Shown: positions 11,125 to 24,300 of the stretch, piece by piece
How positions within the stretch are numbered: position 1 is the first letter of the stretch
Layout of the letters: each line of letters opens with the position of its first letter
Assembly: GCA_019054805.1 (NCBI GenBank)
Contig: JAHQIY010000001.1
Coordinates: 8,694,501-8,758,500, forward strand
Origin: Brachionus manjavacas
Lineage: Eukaryota; Rotifera; Eurotatoria; Ploima; Brachionidae
Reading direction: 5' to 3'
Length of the DNA stretch: 64,000 nucleotides
Position numbers and translations under genes: made by a program
Notes under the pieces: generated by a model
Databases searched by the model: none
The model's input: only the letters and a program-made list of their open reading frames with translations
What the model was told of the DNA's origin: nothing

Positions 11125-11840
11125 CTACTTTATGGCTTTCATTTGCCATAGACCATCATTAATATAGTGCAGAACCTCGATTGCGATCCCTTTATTGGTT
11201 TTAGCTCTAAATAAAATGGATTTAGATGGTAAAAAAGGGTTGAATTTACATTATACATTTCTTCAGTGCTCATTTTAGTGATTCCAATAGCCAGTGCGTG
11301 TCTTTTGCCCTCTGCCATTATCGCCACTACGGTATCTTTATCTACAGGGGTCATTTTTCCTCCAGGTGAGGTCAATCCTGGTGCCATGATATTTGCACCA
11401 CTAAGAACAAATTTTATCGCTCCTTTGTCAACTTGTTCATGAGGAAGAATAAATGGGTATTTATGCAAAAGCCGTAAAACAGGAATGAAATGACCGTCGC
11501 GCTGTTTAAAAAACAAAGGTTCCCCACTTGAGCCTGCTAATAGTTCTATATGGTCTTGGCTAAAGATAATTGTAAATTAAAAAAAAAACTTTTTTAATTT
11601 TTTTAAACAAAAATTTCTACCATTTAATAAATCTAACATTGTCTTTTCGAGGTAAAATTTCATCTATATAAGCTTCAATGTGTGGATAGTCTTCAACCAA
11701 TTTAGATCTTATGTGTTTAATTACAGTGCTTTTGGCTTGAACTACTCCACTGACATGTTCTTTATCTGAAAATCTTTTTTTAACAAAATTTTAGTAAAAC
11801 TGGGAATTTTTTGCTAAAATAAATTTTACTTCTTGAACAT
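11125..11840 (-). CDS. MCTS1: MCTS1 (translation re-initiation factor, PUA domain)
   Basis: Four exons, join(11125..11206, 11257..11559, 11621..11773, 11830..11840), 182 aa against 181 in human. MCTS1 pairs with DENR on the 40S subunit to recycle tRNA and support translation re-initiation. Exon 1 encodes only MFKK plus one codon split by a 56-bp intron, giving [12 protein letters not shown]. Exon 2 gives the N-terminal domain; exon 3 gives [37 protein letters not shown] and [16 protein letters not shown], the PUA core; exon 4 gives [11 protein letters not shown] and the stop. Splices at 11206/11257 and 11559/11621 restore codons for Ile and Cys found at these points in the family. The gene lies 162 bp after the MRPL22 stop on the same strand, and an acceptor-like TTTTCAATTTAG ends 9 bases before its ATG. 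Confidence 0.96.
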
Positions 11841-12002
11841 TTTGTTAATCTAAATTGAAAATTTATTTAAGTCAATAAAAAAATTTAGAAAAATTGATTT
11901 CTTAAATCGTTGCTACCCGATCTGTCCAAAATTTTAAACCAACATTTTTAATAATTTTTAAAGTTTTTATTGAATTTATTTAATTTTTCTTAATTTATTA
12001 TT

Positions 12003-12875
12003 TTAAATAGACAAATGGATTGAACGCTTTCTCAATTTTTCGATGTACTCTTTAGCTCTAGCTTCGTAGGTCTCGGCCTCAAGATGATAATTTGGTGGTG
12101 GGGCACCTTCTTCCAATCGAACATAATAAGTACAATATTTGTACTCAACCATGCCTAGTCTCATAGCTCGATGTTTGCGTACACCTCTGACTCGAAACGA
12201 ATCAACTGCAGTTGAATATGCTGAAAAAATTTGAAATTCAATTAATAATGAAACAAAATTTAGAAAATAATTACAGATCCACATGTTTGATTTGAATTCA
12301 AAATTGTGCTGCTTTAGAGCCAAATCCTGGGCTTCAACTAAAACCTCTTTTATTATTTGAGCGCCTTTTAGTTTGTGAAAAGATAATTGTTTAATAGCTT
12401 CGTCAATTGACATGCCTCTAATCTAGTAAAATTAAAATCTCTTTTTTTGATACAAGCCAACTTTACCATTAAAGCCGGATACCACATTTTTTTGGCCGGA
12501 TACTTAACAAAATGTCTCATGTGATGAATAAACTTTGAAATTTAAATTTAATTAAATTAAATTTTTGGAGTAATTATAGAATTAATTATTTTATACTGGA
12601 TTTCGAATAGGCTTTCCATCCTCAGTAGGTGGATAGATTATCCTGTTATACTGTGGCCAGCTAATGTGGCTTTTTATGCTTCCTAAACGTTCAAGATTTT
12701 TTATTTTAGCGCTTTCTCTTCTCTGAATATCAAAATCATCTTCTTCTAACGATTTATCTTGTTTATTTACAAAAAAAGATGCATTTGTGTGGAACAAAAT
12801 GCTCGGAATAGTTCGATTCAATTGACATAAATTCTGCTGACAAATATTTAAACTTTTCATTAAATTTAACAGCAT
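12003..12875 (-). CDS. MRPL22: Mitochondrial ribosomal protein L22 (uL22m)
   Basis: Four coding exons, join(12003..12220, 12275..12422, 12467..12532, 12597..12875), 236 aa. It is the mitochondrial large-subunit protein whose loop lines the exit tunnel. Exon 1 is an import-type N-terminus followed by a charged linker. Exons 2 and 3 give KKMWYPALM joined to IRGMSIDEAIKQLSFHKLKG and IIKEVLVEAQDLALKQHN, the conserved uL22 helix core (human has IRGMSIDQALAQLEF). Exon 4 gives the beta-hairpin region and YYVRLEEGAPPP. All splice phases agree. A TTTTATTTTAG tract ends one base before the ATG, so an acceptor site (cis or spliced leader) lies right at the start. Bases 12003-12413 read through an intron if not spliced. 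Confidence 0.95.
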
Positions 12876-13752
12876 TCTAAAATAAAAATTTATTTTTAAA
12901 TAAAATTACTGAAATCAAATAGAATAATTATTTATTTAGTGAAAAGGAATTTTAAGTTTAAATAAAGTATATTTTCTCATGTTTTTTACTTTTGTTTTTA
13001 AAATTTGAATTATTGATTTAGTAAGTAAGATTTTGAATAAAATTCTTAAAAATTACACTTTATTATTTTTTTAAATTCTTGTTAATTTATTTGAACTTTT
13101 GTTAGGTTTAACTAAATTAAATTTGCCTAGTCAGAAGTTTTGACTTGGATTACTTTTTATAGAACCACTAGTTTTCTAAGAAACTAGTGGTATCTTTTTA
13201 TAGTTTTCTAAGAAAATTGATAAAGCTTATTAATTTTTTAACTAAATTTTTTTAAAATAAAAAAAAACTTTTTCTTATTTTTTGAATATTTCGGTCAAAT
13301 TTGTCAAATCAATGAGAAATAAAAATAAAATAATTTAAGACACAGAAAAGAGACCCTTGAAGACTTGTGGTAGCTCTGTTAGTATTAGCTAGATAAGAAG
13401 GTGTGCAGCAAAATACAAAAGCAATTTAAATTTTAATACTATTAGATAGATCTCTGGTATTAATTAACATATTAATATTTAAATTTTTATTCAAATAAAA
13501 TAGTTCTTGTTTTTTGAAAACAACTAGATAAGTTGCTGTTAAATTAGAAGAAACTGATTGATTACTGATTATTATTATTTTCATTCACAATAGCAAATTT
13601 AATATGATTAAATATCATAATATTTTTATATCTATTAAATCGATCTCGAGTATTAATATATTTTAATTTGAATAAATGCTTTAAACCAACAAGGTTATTG
13701 TGAATTTTGGAAAATTCTAAAATTGAAATAAATTTTTTACTCAATCAAAGAA
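12876..13752. other. Intergenic, with a perfect hairpin at 13164-13191
   Basis: accactagttt, 6-base loop, aaactagtggt gives an 11-bp perfect stem, flanked by two copies of tttttatag..ttttctaagaaa. Otherwise AT-rich with no gene. Confidence 0.5.
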
Positions 13753-13925
13753 TAGTTCTGCAAATTGTATCAGCTGATATAAAGTTTGTATCACCCAAAT
13801 TTAGTCTATGCAACTCTGCAATTCAGCAAAGCAGTTTAAGTATTAAAAGATCATCAAAATCAAGTTGCATAGCTTTTGCAGAGGCATTGAGATTTTCATA
13901 CAAAAATTCCAAAACAAATTTAAAT
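13753..13925 (+). repeat. Fragment related to the 2211-2543 foldback element
   Basis: Shares gtatcagctgatataaag, gtttgtatcacccaaattta and the following 'gcaactctgcaa' with the interior of the element at 2283-2440. The outer arms are missing or decayed. This shows the motif belongs to a dispersed family. Confidence 0.5.
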
Positions 13926-14312
13926 TCTTAATAAAAATATGGATTATATGGACTTCAGATTTTTTTTTAAGTTTAAAAGGTTAAACAAACAATGTTTAAT
14001 TTAAAGTCCAGTTTACGAAAAAATTTAAATAAATATTTTCCAATAAATTGATTGTTTTTAATCAAATTGTATGTTAGCTTAGAATTGAAAAATTAAATTT
14101 TTTCAATCAATGACATGAAACGATGAAATAATTTTAATATTTAAATAAAATAAATTCTAATTAGAATAGACAATAGAGACAAAAAATAAATAAAATTTAA
14201 AATATTGATATTTTGTTTGATCATTGATTCCCTGTTAATTAAAATTAATATTTTTTGTTGAATTTAGTGAAACGTATTTTGTTTCATGTTGTTTCGTCAT
14301 CAAAGTTTAAAA

Positions 14313-14839
14313 TAGTGTTGGGATCCGTACAAGCGGACACTTAACCGGCCAAAATTTACAGAAACCGTGACTGTGTCCGCATTAGTCGGACAACTTTTTG
14401 GCCGGCGGTCATTTGGCCGATCAGCTAGGCGGTCTATTTTTTTGACCGCCAAAATAAACGGTCTAAAAAATACGAGTGGCCAAATAACCGGCCAACTTTC
14501 TGACGGGCGGTGACTAATTTTTTTGTAAAATTTTGAAAGAAAAAAAAAATCTTAAAAAACTTTTTAAAATAAATAAAGAAAATTTTATTATCATTTTGAT
14601 TTTTTTTTTAATTAAAAACATTATTTCGAAAAAATTTCAATTTAAGTGGCTTACCGACAAAAATTTGGCCGTTTTTTTGACCGCTTTTATTTTTGACCGT
14701 CCGTATTTTTAGTCCGGTTTTTTGGCCGCCCGTATTTTTTAGACCGTATATTTTGGCGGTCCAAAAAATAGACCGGCCAAATGACCGCAAAAAACCGTCC
14801 GTATATTGGACCCGTTTGTCTTGACCGTATCCAACACTA
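14313..14839. mobile_element. hAT-type MITE, 8-bp target duplication
   Basis: Begins TAGTGTTGGGATCCGTAC and ends with the near complement GACCGTATCCAACACTA. It is flanked by gtttaaaa (14305-14312) and gattaaaa (14840-14847), a 7/8-matching 8-bp duplication typical of hAT transposons. The ends also fit the hAT terminal pattern (T/C)A(A/G)NG. The interior has many ACCG / CGGT / GGCC blocks facing each other, so the whole 527 bp could fold on itself. No transposase frame, so non-autonomous. Related copies are at 35462-35934 and, for the termini, 35956-36057. Confidence 0.85.
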
Positions 14840-14847
14840 GATTAAAA

Positions 14848-15378
14848 AGCTTAATTTTGTAAATTTAAATTAATGAAATAGAATTTTATTTTTGTAATTT
14901 TAGGAAGGTTTTTATGAAAATTCACAATTCCTTTTAGCAGAGCGAAATTTGGGAAATACAGACTATGTTCTTTATTCCTTGATTTTAGGAATTCGGATAT
15001 AAATCTTTAGCTTTCTTAAATCCTAAAACAATTCTAACATTCAAGTTTAATTATTTCTTAAGCCAATTGTTGTTTTTAATCACACTAGCCTTTTTAAATA
15101 ATTTAATTTAAGTTAAAATAAAGATACCATTTTGCGAATAGGCTAATTCTACCAATACTGATTTCCTATTCTTAAATATTTATATGCATCACACCATGTT
15201 TTCCAAAGTAAAATTAAAATTTTTTTCATGAAACAAAATATCAAAAATTTTAATCATGCGAAAATTTTTGAGTACTTTCGCTTTCAATTCTCTAAAAATT
15301 ATTACAAGTCAATTTTAAAAAATTTTATTTTAAAAACGCAACTAATTTTTTAAATAGTCTAAATTAATTGGTCACATT
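14848..15378. other. Short intergenic stretch at the SZT2 3' side
   Basis: No gene. At about 14925-14985 a piece resembling the arm of the 2211-2543 element (aaaattcacaattccttttagcag split over the site) may be a remnant. Confidence 0.35.
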
Positions 15379-18300
15379 TTAGAATAAACTATTCCAAAGT
15401 GTGCACAACAGAATATTTATAACAAAACCAAAACTCTTGAATAATTTACTTCCGTACAATGAGTTAATCACTTGGCTTATTTCTTTACCAGCCAAGCTAT
15501 TCTCACGTATCATATTGGAGGCATCTGACTGCTTGCCTCCAAGATCCACTATTTTCACTCGATTTACTTGAAACAATTCTGTAGCGCATTTGATTTTATC
15601 AAATTTGAGAAGAACAAATGATCTAAGGGAACTTTCACTTCCATTTTGCTCCTGTCCTTGGTCACTTTTAAAACTACTAATCAACGAATCGGTCACAATC
15701 AACAAACAATACTCGATTGTGTCCGATTCAGTGTAAATAAAATTTCTACTCAACTCTAGTCTAAAATAGTCCTTTATTTTTTCTTTAATTTGGTAGCATT
15801 GCTTCAAAAACTCGTCCAAATCAGGGTCCAACTCAAGCACATTCACTCTCTCAGAAATGTTCAAAATCTGCTCGAGTTCAACTTCACTTATCTCAATTAT
15901 ATTCTTCAACTCGCCCTTATTGCCATTCATTGAAAGTGCCAAATTGTCCCAGAACACCTTTTGTCTGTGCATGCTTACCGATTCCTCAATAACTTTGCTT
16001 ATAAACTCGAGATCGTTGTTCAAGTCATTCATTACACCCTGATTGGCAAACATGCCCAATTCGCTGCTTTTATTAATGAACAGATAAAAGCATGTTATTC
16101 GGATAAAATTTTCCATGCGGCTTTTTTCCGCTCCAGCCATGCTCGAACTCTTGCCCATTGTCTGACTCGAGTTCAGCTTGTTTCTCAATACTTCCTTGGC
16201 AAACTGCTCTAATTTTACAATTAAATACTTGGAGCTGTTGGAAGAATCGTTGAGTGAATAAATGGTCAAATTGTTGCCAAATGTGTGCAGTGTCTGGAAC
16301 GATATGCTGCCCATTCCGAGCTTTTTATTTGCATAGCTTATAAAGTCAAATATAATTGTGAACTGATTTTGTTTAAGTGAGTTGTCGGCTTTTTCGTAGA
16401 CTAGTTTGAACACTTTGTTTTGGCTGTAGAGGGGCACGCGGCTAAAAAATTCCACAAACTCATCCAAAAATTTTGAGACTATGTAGCTGGTTTGGGATAT
16501 TTGCATGCCTGACTGGGATGAGGACAAAAAATTGCTGTTTATGGCCGACAAATGAAAATCATAGATAAAAGAATGCACATGAAAATCTTGGGTCAAAAAT
16601 CGGACTATTTCGCTGATGAAACTTTGCCGATTAGAGGATCTGTACCGAGAGCATACACCCACTCGGACATGCAGATAGATTTCGTCTAGATTAATGGTCA
16701 AGTACAGAAAGCCGTCTTGCTGCAGCCACTTGATAAAATGAAGCATTTGGGAATCGTTTTGGCCGATTCGACTCTCCTGTATTTGCCGGTCGTCTCTCAG
16801 TCGGACAAAGTCTTTGGACTCGAAGTACTTTGAGTACTCGACCAGAACAATTTGTCTCATTTTAAAATACCAATTTTCGTTGTTGGTAATGGCTGTGTTT
16901 GTTTTTGTTGGCTTAATGTTGCAGCTTTTGAGCATTTTTTCATTAGTAATAGACTCGGTCCAGTTAGAGTAAAACAGCAATGGCGTGCAGCAATAATGAA
17001 ACGGAATGAAGACTGGCTGAATGGAATTTTTGTAAAAATCGCTAAGACTAAATTTGCATCCAAGTTGGTTGCTTGGACTGACCAGATTTGTGTTGGACGT
17101 GTTGGGCTTGGTGCTTTGGGGTTTAAGACTGTTCTGGGAATTCGGACTGATGTTTTGGAGCGATCCGGAGCCGATCGCGAGTTCGTATATTTTTCGCGGG
17201 TGCCGGTAAATTTGCTGCATTTCAAGAAGTTGATAGCACATGCCCACACCGTACAAGCATTGGCTTTTCATGCTTTGGCTCAAAAATTTTGCATTACTCG
17301 GGCTGATGATGGAAAAATCGGTGCTACTTGGCGTTTGCTGGCCAAGGTTTTGGACACAAAAATTGACCTGTTGATTTATGTTGGTCGCTATTGAGTCGTA
17401 TGATTTTACGCCGATCGGAGTCATGTAAAATTGTTTTAGAGAGAATGCTGTTTGCTGATGAGTTGCTGATGACTGGCTTGGGGTCGAGGCACCGGATGCA
17501 AGCGAAAAATTGGTTGAGTTGAATTGTAAATTGGCTATCAGTGCTGGGTTTATTGGGCTGGAGAGAGGCTTTGTAGTGCTTGATTGACGATGAATAGTTG
17601 GTGATTTGGAAAGCTTAATGGATGCTAGCTGAGTTCTTTGTGGATGCTGCTTGGTCTCTGAGCTGAATAGATCGCTTTGGGATGCACTAGAGGCTTCAGC
17701 GAAACCACATGTAGAGCTTATTGCTAACTGTTTTACCTAAATTAACATTGTTTATTTAGGTGGACAATTAATTCATTATTTTTTATTTTTTCTTAGAAAA
17801 ATCATTTCACAAAATCATTTTCATAGAATTTTTTGAATGGATAAAATATAGTAAAAAAATTAATACTAAGATATTAAATTAAGAAAATATTTAAAATTTT
17901 CCTTTAATCTAGAAAAAACAAAAATTTGAATTGAAAAAATTTATTACAAAGGTTATAAAAACTTTAAAACATATCAAATTTTATTTAAAAAACAATTCCG
18001 ATTTAATTTATACTTAATTTTATCAAAATATTTTTCTATTAAAGTTTTGAACATAATTTCCATGAAAAGAAAATTCAGTAAAATGTTTTTTTACCAAAAT
18101 TTTTTCAATGAGTTTTGTTTTACTTTATTAAATTTCTATGAATTGATACATCGCCTTTAATTTATTGATTCAAATGAATATTTTTTTTAAAGCGATGTTT
18201 TTATTTAAGTGAAAAAAGGAAAATTCCGACTAACTGTTAAAATTTAAAAACTTTAAATTAAAATTAGGATAAATATAAAAAATTTTTCATCGAGCTTATT

Positions 18301-21300
18301 TTTAAATTAAAAAAAATGTTTCTGTAAATTAATGATTCAAGAGGATACATTGAATGTGTAAGCTAATAAAATTTAGAGAACGATTCTTTTTTTATAGCAT
18401 TTTTTCTAATCGAGTAAATTGATCTTTTTGTTGTTGCTAGAGTATTTAGTAGATGTTTAGTGTTTAGTAGTATTATTTAGATGCCTAAGATTTATTTAAT
18501 TTAATTAGAATTGACAACTTTATTAAAAACAACTCGATAAAATTGAACAATTTTAAACAGTTCTAAAACATGGTGATCCTTAAGGTGGCTTAATAAATTA
18601 TCAAAATTCCTTTTTTGCTAGTGAGACTCAATTTTTAGTTAATTTCTACCGTAAAAGATAAATTTTATAAAGTACATTGATTGAAAATGGATTTATTTTT
18701 AAAAAATAAAATAAAATTTTGATAAAATTTAAATTAAAAAATCGTTGAATTGATTTAAATAATTTTAATTCAACCCATTGATAAAATCTATTTTAAAATA
18801 TAAATGTTTTAACTCGTTATTTGTAAAATTTATTTTGAAATTTGTTATTTCAAAGGTGTTGGTATCTAACGTTCAAAATTTAAAAATGAAAATAAATTAA
18901 AATAGTTCGATGTTGTAATCAAAAACATGAATTCTTAAACAATCTAATTGTTAGCAATTGTAATGCACTAGATGATAGAGCACCAAAAAATTCAAGATCA
19001 AACTCGACAAACGTCTTGAGACTGACACAGGGCATCAATTAAAATTGATGCGCTCTGCATGTAATTAAAATTCATGCTGCAGTTAAAACTACAAGTACTA
19101 TTACTAAATATAAAATTCCAAAAAATTAGTAAGATGAAAAGATCGATCTTAGCTATATTTATTTTTCAAAAATAAAAAAATTATGATAAACTTGAATAAA
19201 TGAATTAAAACATTTAAATTTTGAATGAATTGATTTTATCAGTGAGTTGAGGAAATATTTTTTTTTATTTTTTATTTTTTAAAACTACAAAACAATGGTA
19301 TAGAATCAATGAACAACACTATCAAAAAATGCAACTTTACGAGACTGTTTTCCACTTAGAGACTTTGTTAGAGTGATGGATCAACTGGTAGAAACGTGGT
19401 CAAAAGATAGAAATCCAATTTTTCAAACAACGACAAAGTTTAAAACAATGCCAAAGATATAAACTCATGAATGGAACCTTGTCAATAATTAGTGCAAATC
19501 GAAAAAATGAATTGTCAAAATAAAACAAGTAGAAGAGGTGACATACATGGCGTCATTTGAGAAAAGTGACGTAGAAACTACGTTAGAAAATTTTCGCATT
19601 TTTAAACACGAACTGTTGGAATTCTTTAGATGAGTCTATAAAATTTTTGTTAATTTCTTCTAGTAGAAGAAATCACTAATGGGACCTTTAGATCAAGAGC
19701 TTTTTTCAATGCCAACAACTCTAGTCGTGCTAAAATTCCAATTACGATCGTAGTTAACACAATTGACTCAGAGCAATTGTAGTTATTCAATCGAATTCTG
19801 ACACGAATTTGTCGCATAAAGAGCTAGAGGTAGGCCAAAAAAACAGTTTCAGTTCAGTAAAAAAGTCAGAAATTGATATGTGTCTTTTTTGATATTTTTT
19901 TTTTAAATATTTTTGCTCCAAAGTTATTTAAATATTAGTTTTTTTTTTTTCAAATTAATAATAATAAATCTGCTCCTTGAAAATATAAAAACCGCTTCTA
20001 CAATAATTATATTGCAATAAATATGGTTTAATTTTTTGTGTTTGAATTACAAAATGGTTCACCCTATTTTTTTGTTCAAAATAGAATTAGGGTGAACCAA
20101 AATAGAATTAAACGAACAATTTTAGATTATGTGTACAAATTGAATAAAGCTATTTGATAGAATGCCTAATTCTCGAAACTGATTTAAAAATTAGTTAGTA
20201 ATTATTTATTTTTAATCTGAAGGGGCTTTAGAAATAGCTTAGCATTTTCTCTGATCTGGTTGACTTGGTACTACTCTTTCCACAATCCCAAATACCCAAA
20301 TGCGCTCTCTACTTAAATCTTTCCCTTTCAACATAAAAAACACAAATTAAAGAAAATAAAATTAATTTTTCACCCTTTGATTGTTTGACTTAGAGGAACA
20401 TAGATTCATCTATTTCGCAAAATTTGCCTACTCCGTTCAAATTTAAATTTTCTATGTAATTTTTTATCATTTCATTAGCTTTTTTTCTAAATAGATGAAA
20501 AAATTTTAAAATAGTTGAACAATTTTTAGATTAGGTCAACTAATAAAGTTCGTAAAACCTGAGAACAAGAATTGTTCAAGTAACTGTTGAACCAAAGTTT
20601 ACCTAAGCGACTGGACCCGAAAAACTTTGTTTTCTTCTTATAAAATTTTGATTTTATTGATAATTTACTTTCGTTTGGTGCGTTTTAACAAATACTTAAT
20701 TTATGAAAAATGGAAAAGAGAGCGTAGATAGTTTTTTAAACCACAAAAATTGTCTTTAAGGATCATCATATCACATACCAAAAGTAAAAAAAAAAAAAAA
20801 AAGTTTTCCATTTTTGCAATATTAACTTAAAATTATTTTTTTATTTGAAACTGAAACAACTAGAGAAAACGAGAACGAATTAGAAAAGTAATCGCAATAA
20901 AGCCTATCATAAAGGATAAAGGAATGAGTTTTTTTTGGTTGTCAAAAGGTTTTTCTAGTTTAAAATTAGTTTCAAAAAAAGAAGTTACTTACTTTCTTTA
21001 AATCAGTGATTATGTTGTCTCCTATTAAACCGCCGAATTTGTACAGCACGGTGTTATTTACCAAATGAAAGCGCTGTGTAATTGTCTCTGCGCTTTGATC
21101 GAGCCACTGCTTCAACGAGTCATAGTTGGATGACTCGGTGGTAAAGCAACAAAAAGTAACAAATTTTGTTTTGGCATTTACAATGATAAAGCAAAAAGTC
21201 CTCTTAAGATTTTGACTAGGTACAGTTTGATTGCTTGGCAATTCCGAATCTCCATTTGCACTGCTGATGCTCTTGACCATCACTGTAGACATTGTCGTAT

Positions 21301-24300
21301 TGGACGACGACTGGACCAAAGTAGATGATGAATTGCCACTAGAAAAAAATTTCCCATGATTTGAACTTGACGAATTCATGGACGACGACATTGATGAAAA
21401 GCCACTTAGTCCACTATATTCGGCATTTATGGTCACAATCACATTTTCCCCTCTGGCCAGATTCGAATTAACCATGCTCAATTTGGAAATTTTCAAATTA
21501 GCAAACTCATCTACATCAAAGTCATCTTCATCCAAAAAAACACTATCGTTCAATCGGCTCGAGTCTTTGGGGCCGTCTCTTTTGAACGAAAAAAAATTGA
21601 CTCCCAGATCACATTTGCACATTTCTTTGACAAACACTTCAAAATCTTTAATCAAACTGGTCAAATTGTATTTGGTCCTGTACATGAATTGTTTTCTGAG
21701 CAAAAACGAGCCAAGCGAACTGGTCTGACTTGAATGAACTCCTTTGAGCCAGTCGTAGATCAGCTTCAAGTAGGTTTTTTCGTTGCTAAGCCTATCTAGA
21801 TGAATTTTTTCCAATTCCGGCTCCATGGATATTGAACGCTGCACCTTGTACAAATTTATTTCCTCGTCCGAGTCGGACGTGATCGACTCGTCCGAGTCAT
21901 ACTCCTCGCAAGCCATGTTCAACATTCGTCTAGGCTGTTTGAAGTACTGCAAAGTGTCCTCGTGATCTTTGTGGTCGAACGTGTTCAAAGAAAAGTTGGT
22001 AATGACAAACGAGTTAAATTGGGACGTGTCTGTGATACTCTGTGAGACAAGGACTCTACCAAGCCGGCTTTCCCGCGCTGTTTTATTCATCTGCAAAAAT
22101 TGCTTATTGCTGGACAATTCGGTGGCGCCCGTCGACTTGTGTCTCTTGCGGTGTAGCTTGCTAGTTATAAAATCCGAGTCGAGCACGCGGAATTTGGCCG
22201 GCTGCTTTTTGAGCATCATTTTCTTGGTGTAGTCAACAGGGTCTACACGAGTTATGTAGTCGCTTAGAAAATAAGTCAGAGCGTCTCTCACGGCTTTTCT
22301 GAGCAAAATTTTATAATTGACAATCTCAGCAGTTTCGCCCTTGGAGTAAAACTTGAACACAAACGAAGGTCCCGATTGACGCAGCTTTTTGTCTAAGCTG
22401 TCGTGCTCGAATTTGATGGAGCTTGCGCCCATCGAGTTCGACCTGGTCACTCGGTTAGTGCTCGTGTCCAAGCCACTAATTGAGTAAAACGCCTCGACCA
22501 AAATCAACGAAACATTTTGCTTTCCGATTCGCTTGGATTTAGAATTTTGGAAAAATATTCTCGATATCAATATGGCATCGGCTAGACTCGTGTCCGAATT
22601 TTTCTTGGCAAAGTGTTTGCTCTCGGGTATGTAAAAGAGAGACAGTTGATTGTTCGAATACTTTTGATCTTGAGTGTCAGGGTTGGACGCCTTGGCTTGG
22701 CTTGGGTCGATTGACTTGAAATTTGCATAAAAAACTTGTTTGACAAAAAAGAAGAACATTTCTCTGAGAGTTCGGTTAAAGTTGAACAAAAAGGGCAGCG
22801 CTACTTCGTGGTCGAGCACACTGTCGCTTGCTTGTTTGAAAAAATTAATGTCCTCGTCATTTATTTTGTCCGGATGTTGCTGACTAGTTGTCTTGTAGGT
22901 GTTTTTCTCAATCGAGTTGGACATTCGATTGAGAAGACAGTAGTCGAGCTCGGACTGTAAAGTTTTGCACAAATCCTTTTTCATTTCATCGTCGGGCTCC
23001 TCGAGACCGTAGACCGACAGTTTGACGTACTCGGGCGGGTTCAGTTTGGCCTGGGCCTGGGTCAGCGATGTCTGGGTCTCGATGCGATGTGTGCCACCGC
23101 TCAGATTCTGGCTCTTGAGGCCCTGGCTCGAAGTATTCCGGCTGGAAACAATGGTCTGCTCCGAATCGTTTATGCTGGCGTAGGACGGCCGCCGCGACAA
23201 CATCGAGCTCTGTCTCCTCTCCTCGTCATCGTACACTTCGTCCAGTTTGAGCAAAAATACATCGTTCGTATTCTTGGTGTACACGTACAAATCTGCACAT
23301 GCCGACTCGTATATTTTGAAGTTGTGCAAGCAGTCTCTTAGTTTGCTCAGGCCTTGCGAGATGTAGTTGTTGGTCTCGTGCACTTTTTGCAGAGTTTGAT
23401 GCAAACGATGCAGTTTAAAGTACACTGACCACACACACGAACAATTGAGCGAATTGCTGAGCGAGTCCGAAAACGACAAGTTCTTGTCTTCTGTCAATAC
23501 CAGTGAGTTGTTCCATTTGTGGCTCTCGTTTATATCCTTCAAAGTTATTTTCAGATAGCACAAACGAATAAGAGTTTTAATTTGGGACTCGAACTCGTCC
23601 ACTATTAGCTTTTTGCATGCCTGCTGGTCTTGTTTGACACTCAAGTCCGAGTGATTGAAGCTAAAATAAGCGCTCATCTTCAACTGATTTATGCTGGTCT
23701 CTTTATAAACGAGCGAAGTTTTTGGCAGGTTCAACTTTTGCAGCTCGCTGGTCGACTGTTTTTGCAGTGAAGTTTTCAGCTGGCTGTTGGGCGATGAGGC
23801 GCCCTCTTGGCTCTGGGACGGCGACGACTTGTTATTCCTTCCATTGGTAACTTCTCGTCTGTCAAAGCGACGCACAATTAAGAATATCTTAAAGCCGACT
23901 TGCTGGCCACTACAGTCCAGGAAGAAGAAATTCGGATTCAAATTTTGCACTCTGCTCGCGTAGAAATTTAGCGAGAGAAGTAGAGAGGAGAGCTCGGCAA
24001 AAAACTTGCCAGGATCAACGCTAATCAGCGACTTGTCCTCTTCAGTTTGAGTGGTGGTGAACATTTTGTGAGGTCTGTTCTGCAACAGCGCACTGTTGAG
24101 CTTGTTGCCCTTGAGCTGACCAGGCTCCACGCTAGAGTTAAATTTGGACGTGGTCACTTTGCTGAGAACTATTTTTTTGGAGTATTTGGAGCAATTGACG
24201 ATGCCCGCCTCCACTCCTTGCTTTATGTGCATCACATATTGAGAAAATGTCTTCAACGAATCGATCGATGTTTGATTGTTGAGCAGCTCGTCTTTCAAGT

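Larger units (their letters stand above)
17737..20992 (-). other. SZT2 intron 2
   Basis: 3,256-bp intron. It holds two adjacent palindromes (19032-19051 and 19057-19077), a decayed coding-like region at about 19310-19850, a piece of the foldback family whose complete copy is at 59291-59806 (20024-20860), and a diverged retroposon tail at 20212-20241. The first 1.5 kb after the donor-distal end (17760-18950) is AT-rich with nothing recognised. Confidence 0.6.

Noticed and set aside
16852-17394. 180-codon plus-strand open frame
   Set aside because: It is antisense to SZT2 exon 3 and shows no domain; it reflects the GC-richer coding strand opposite.
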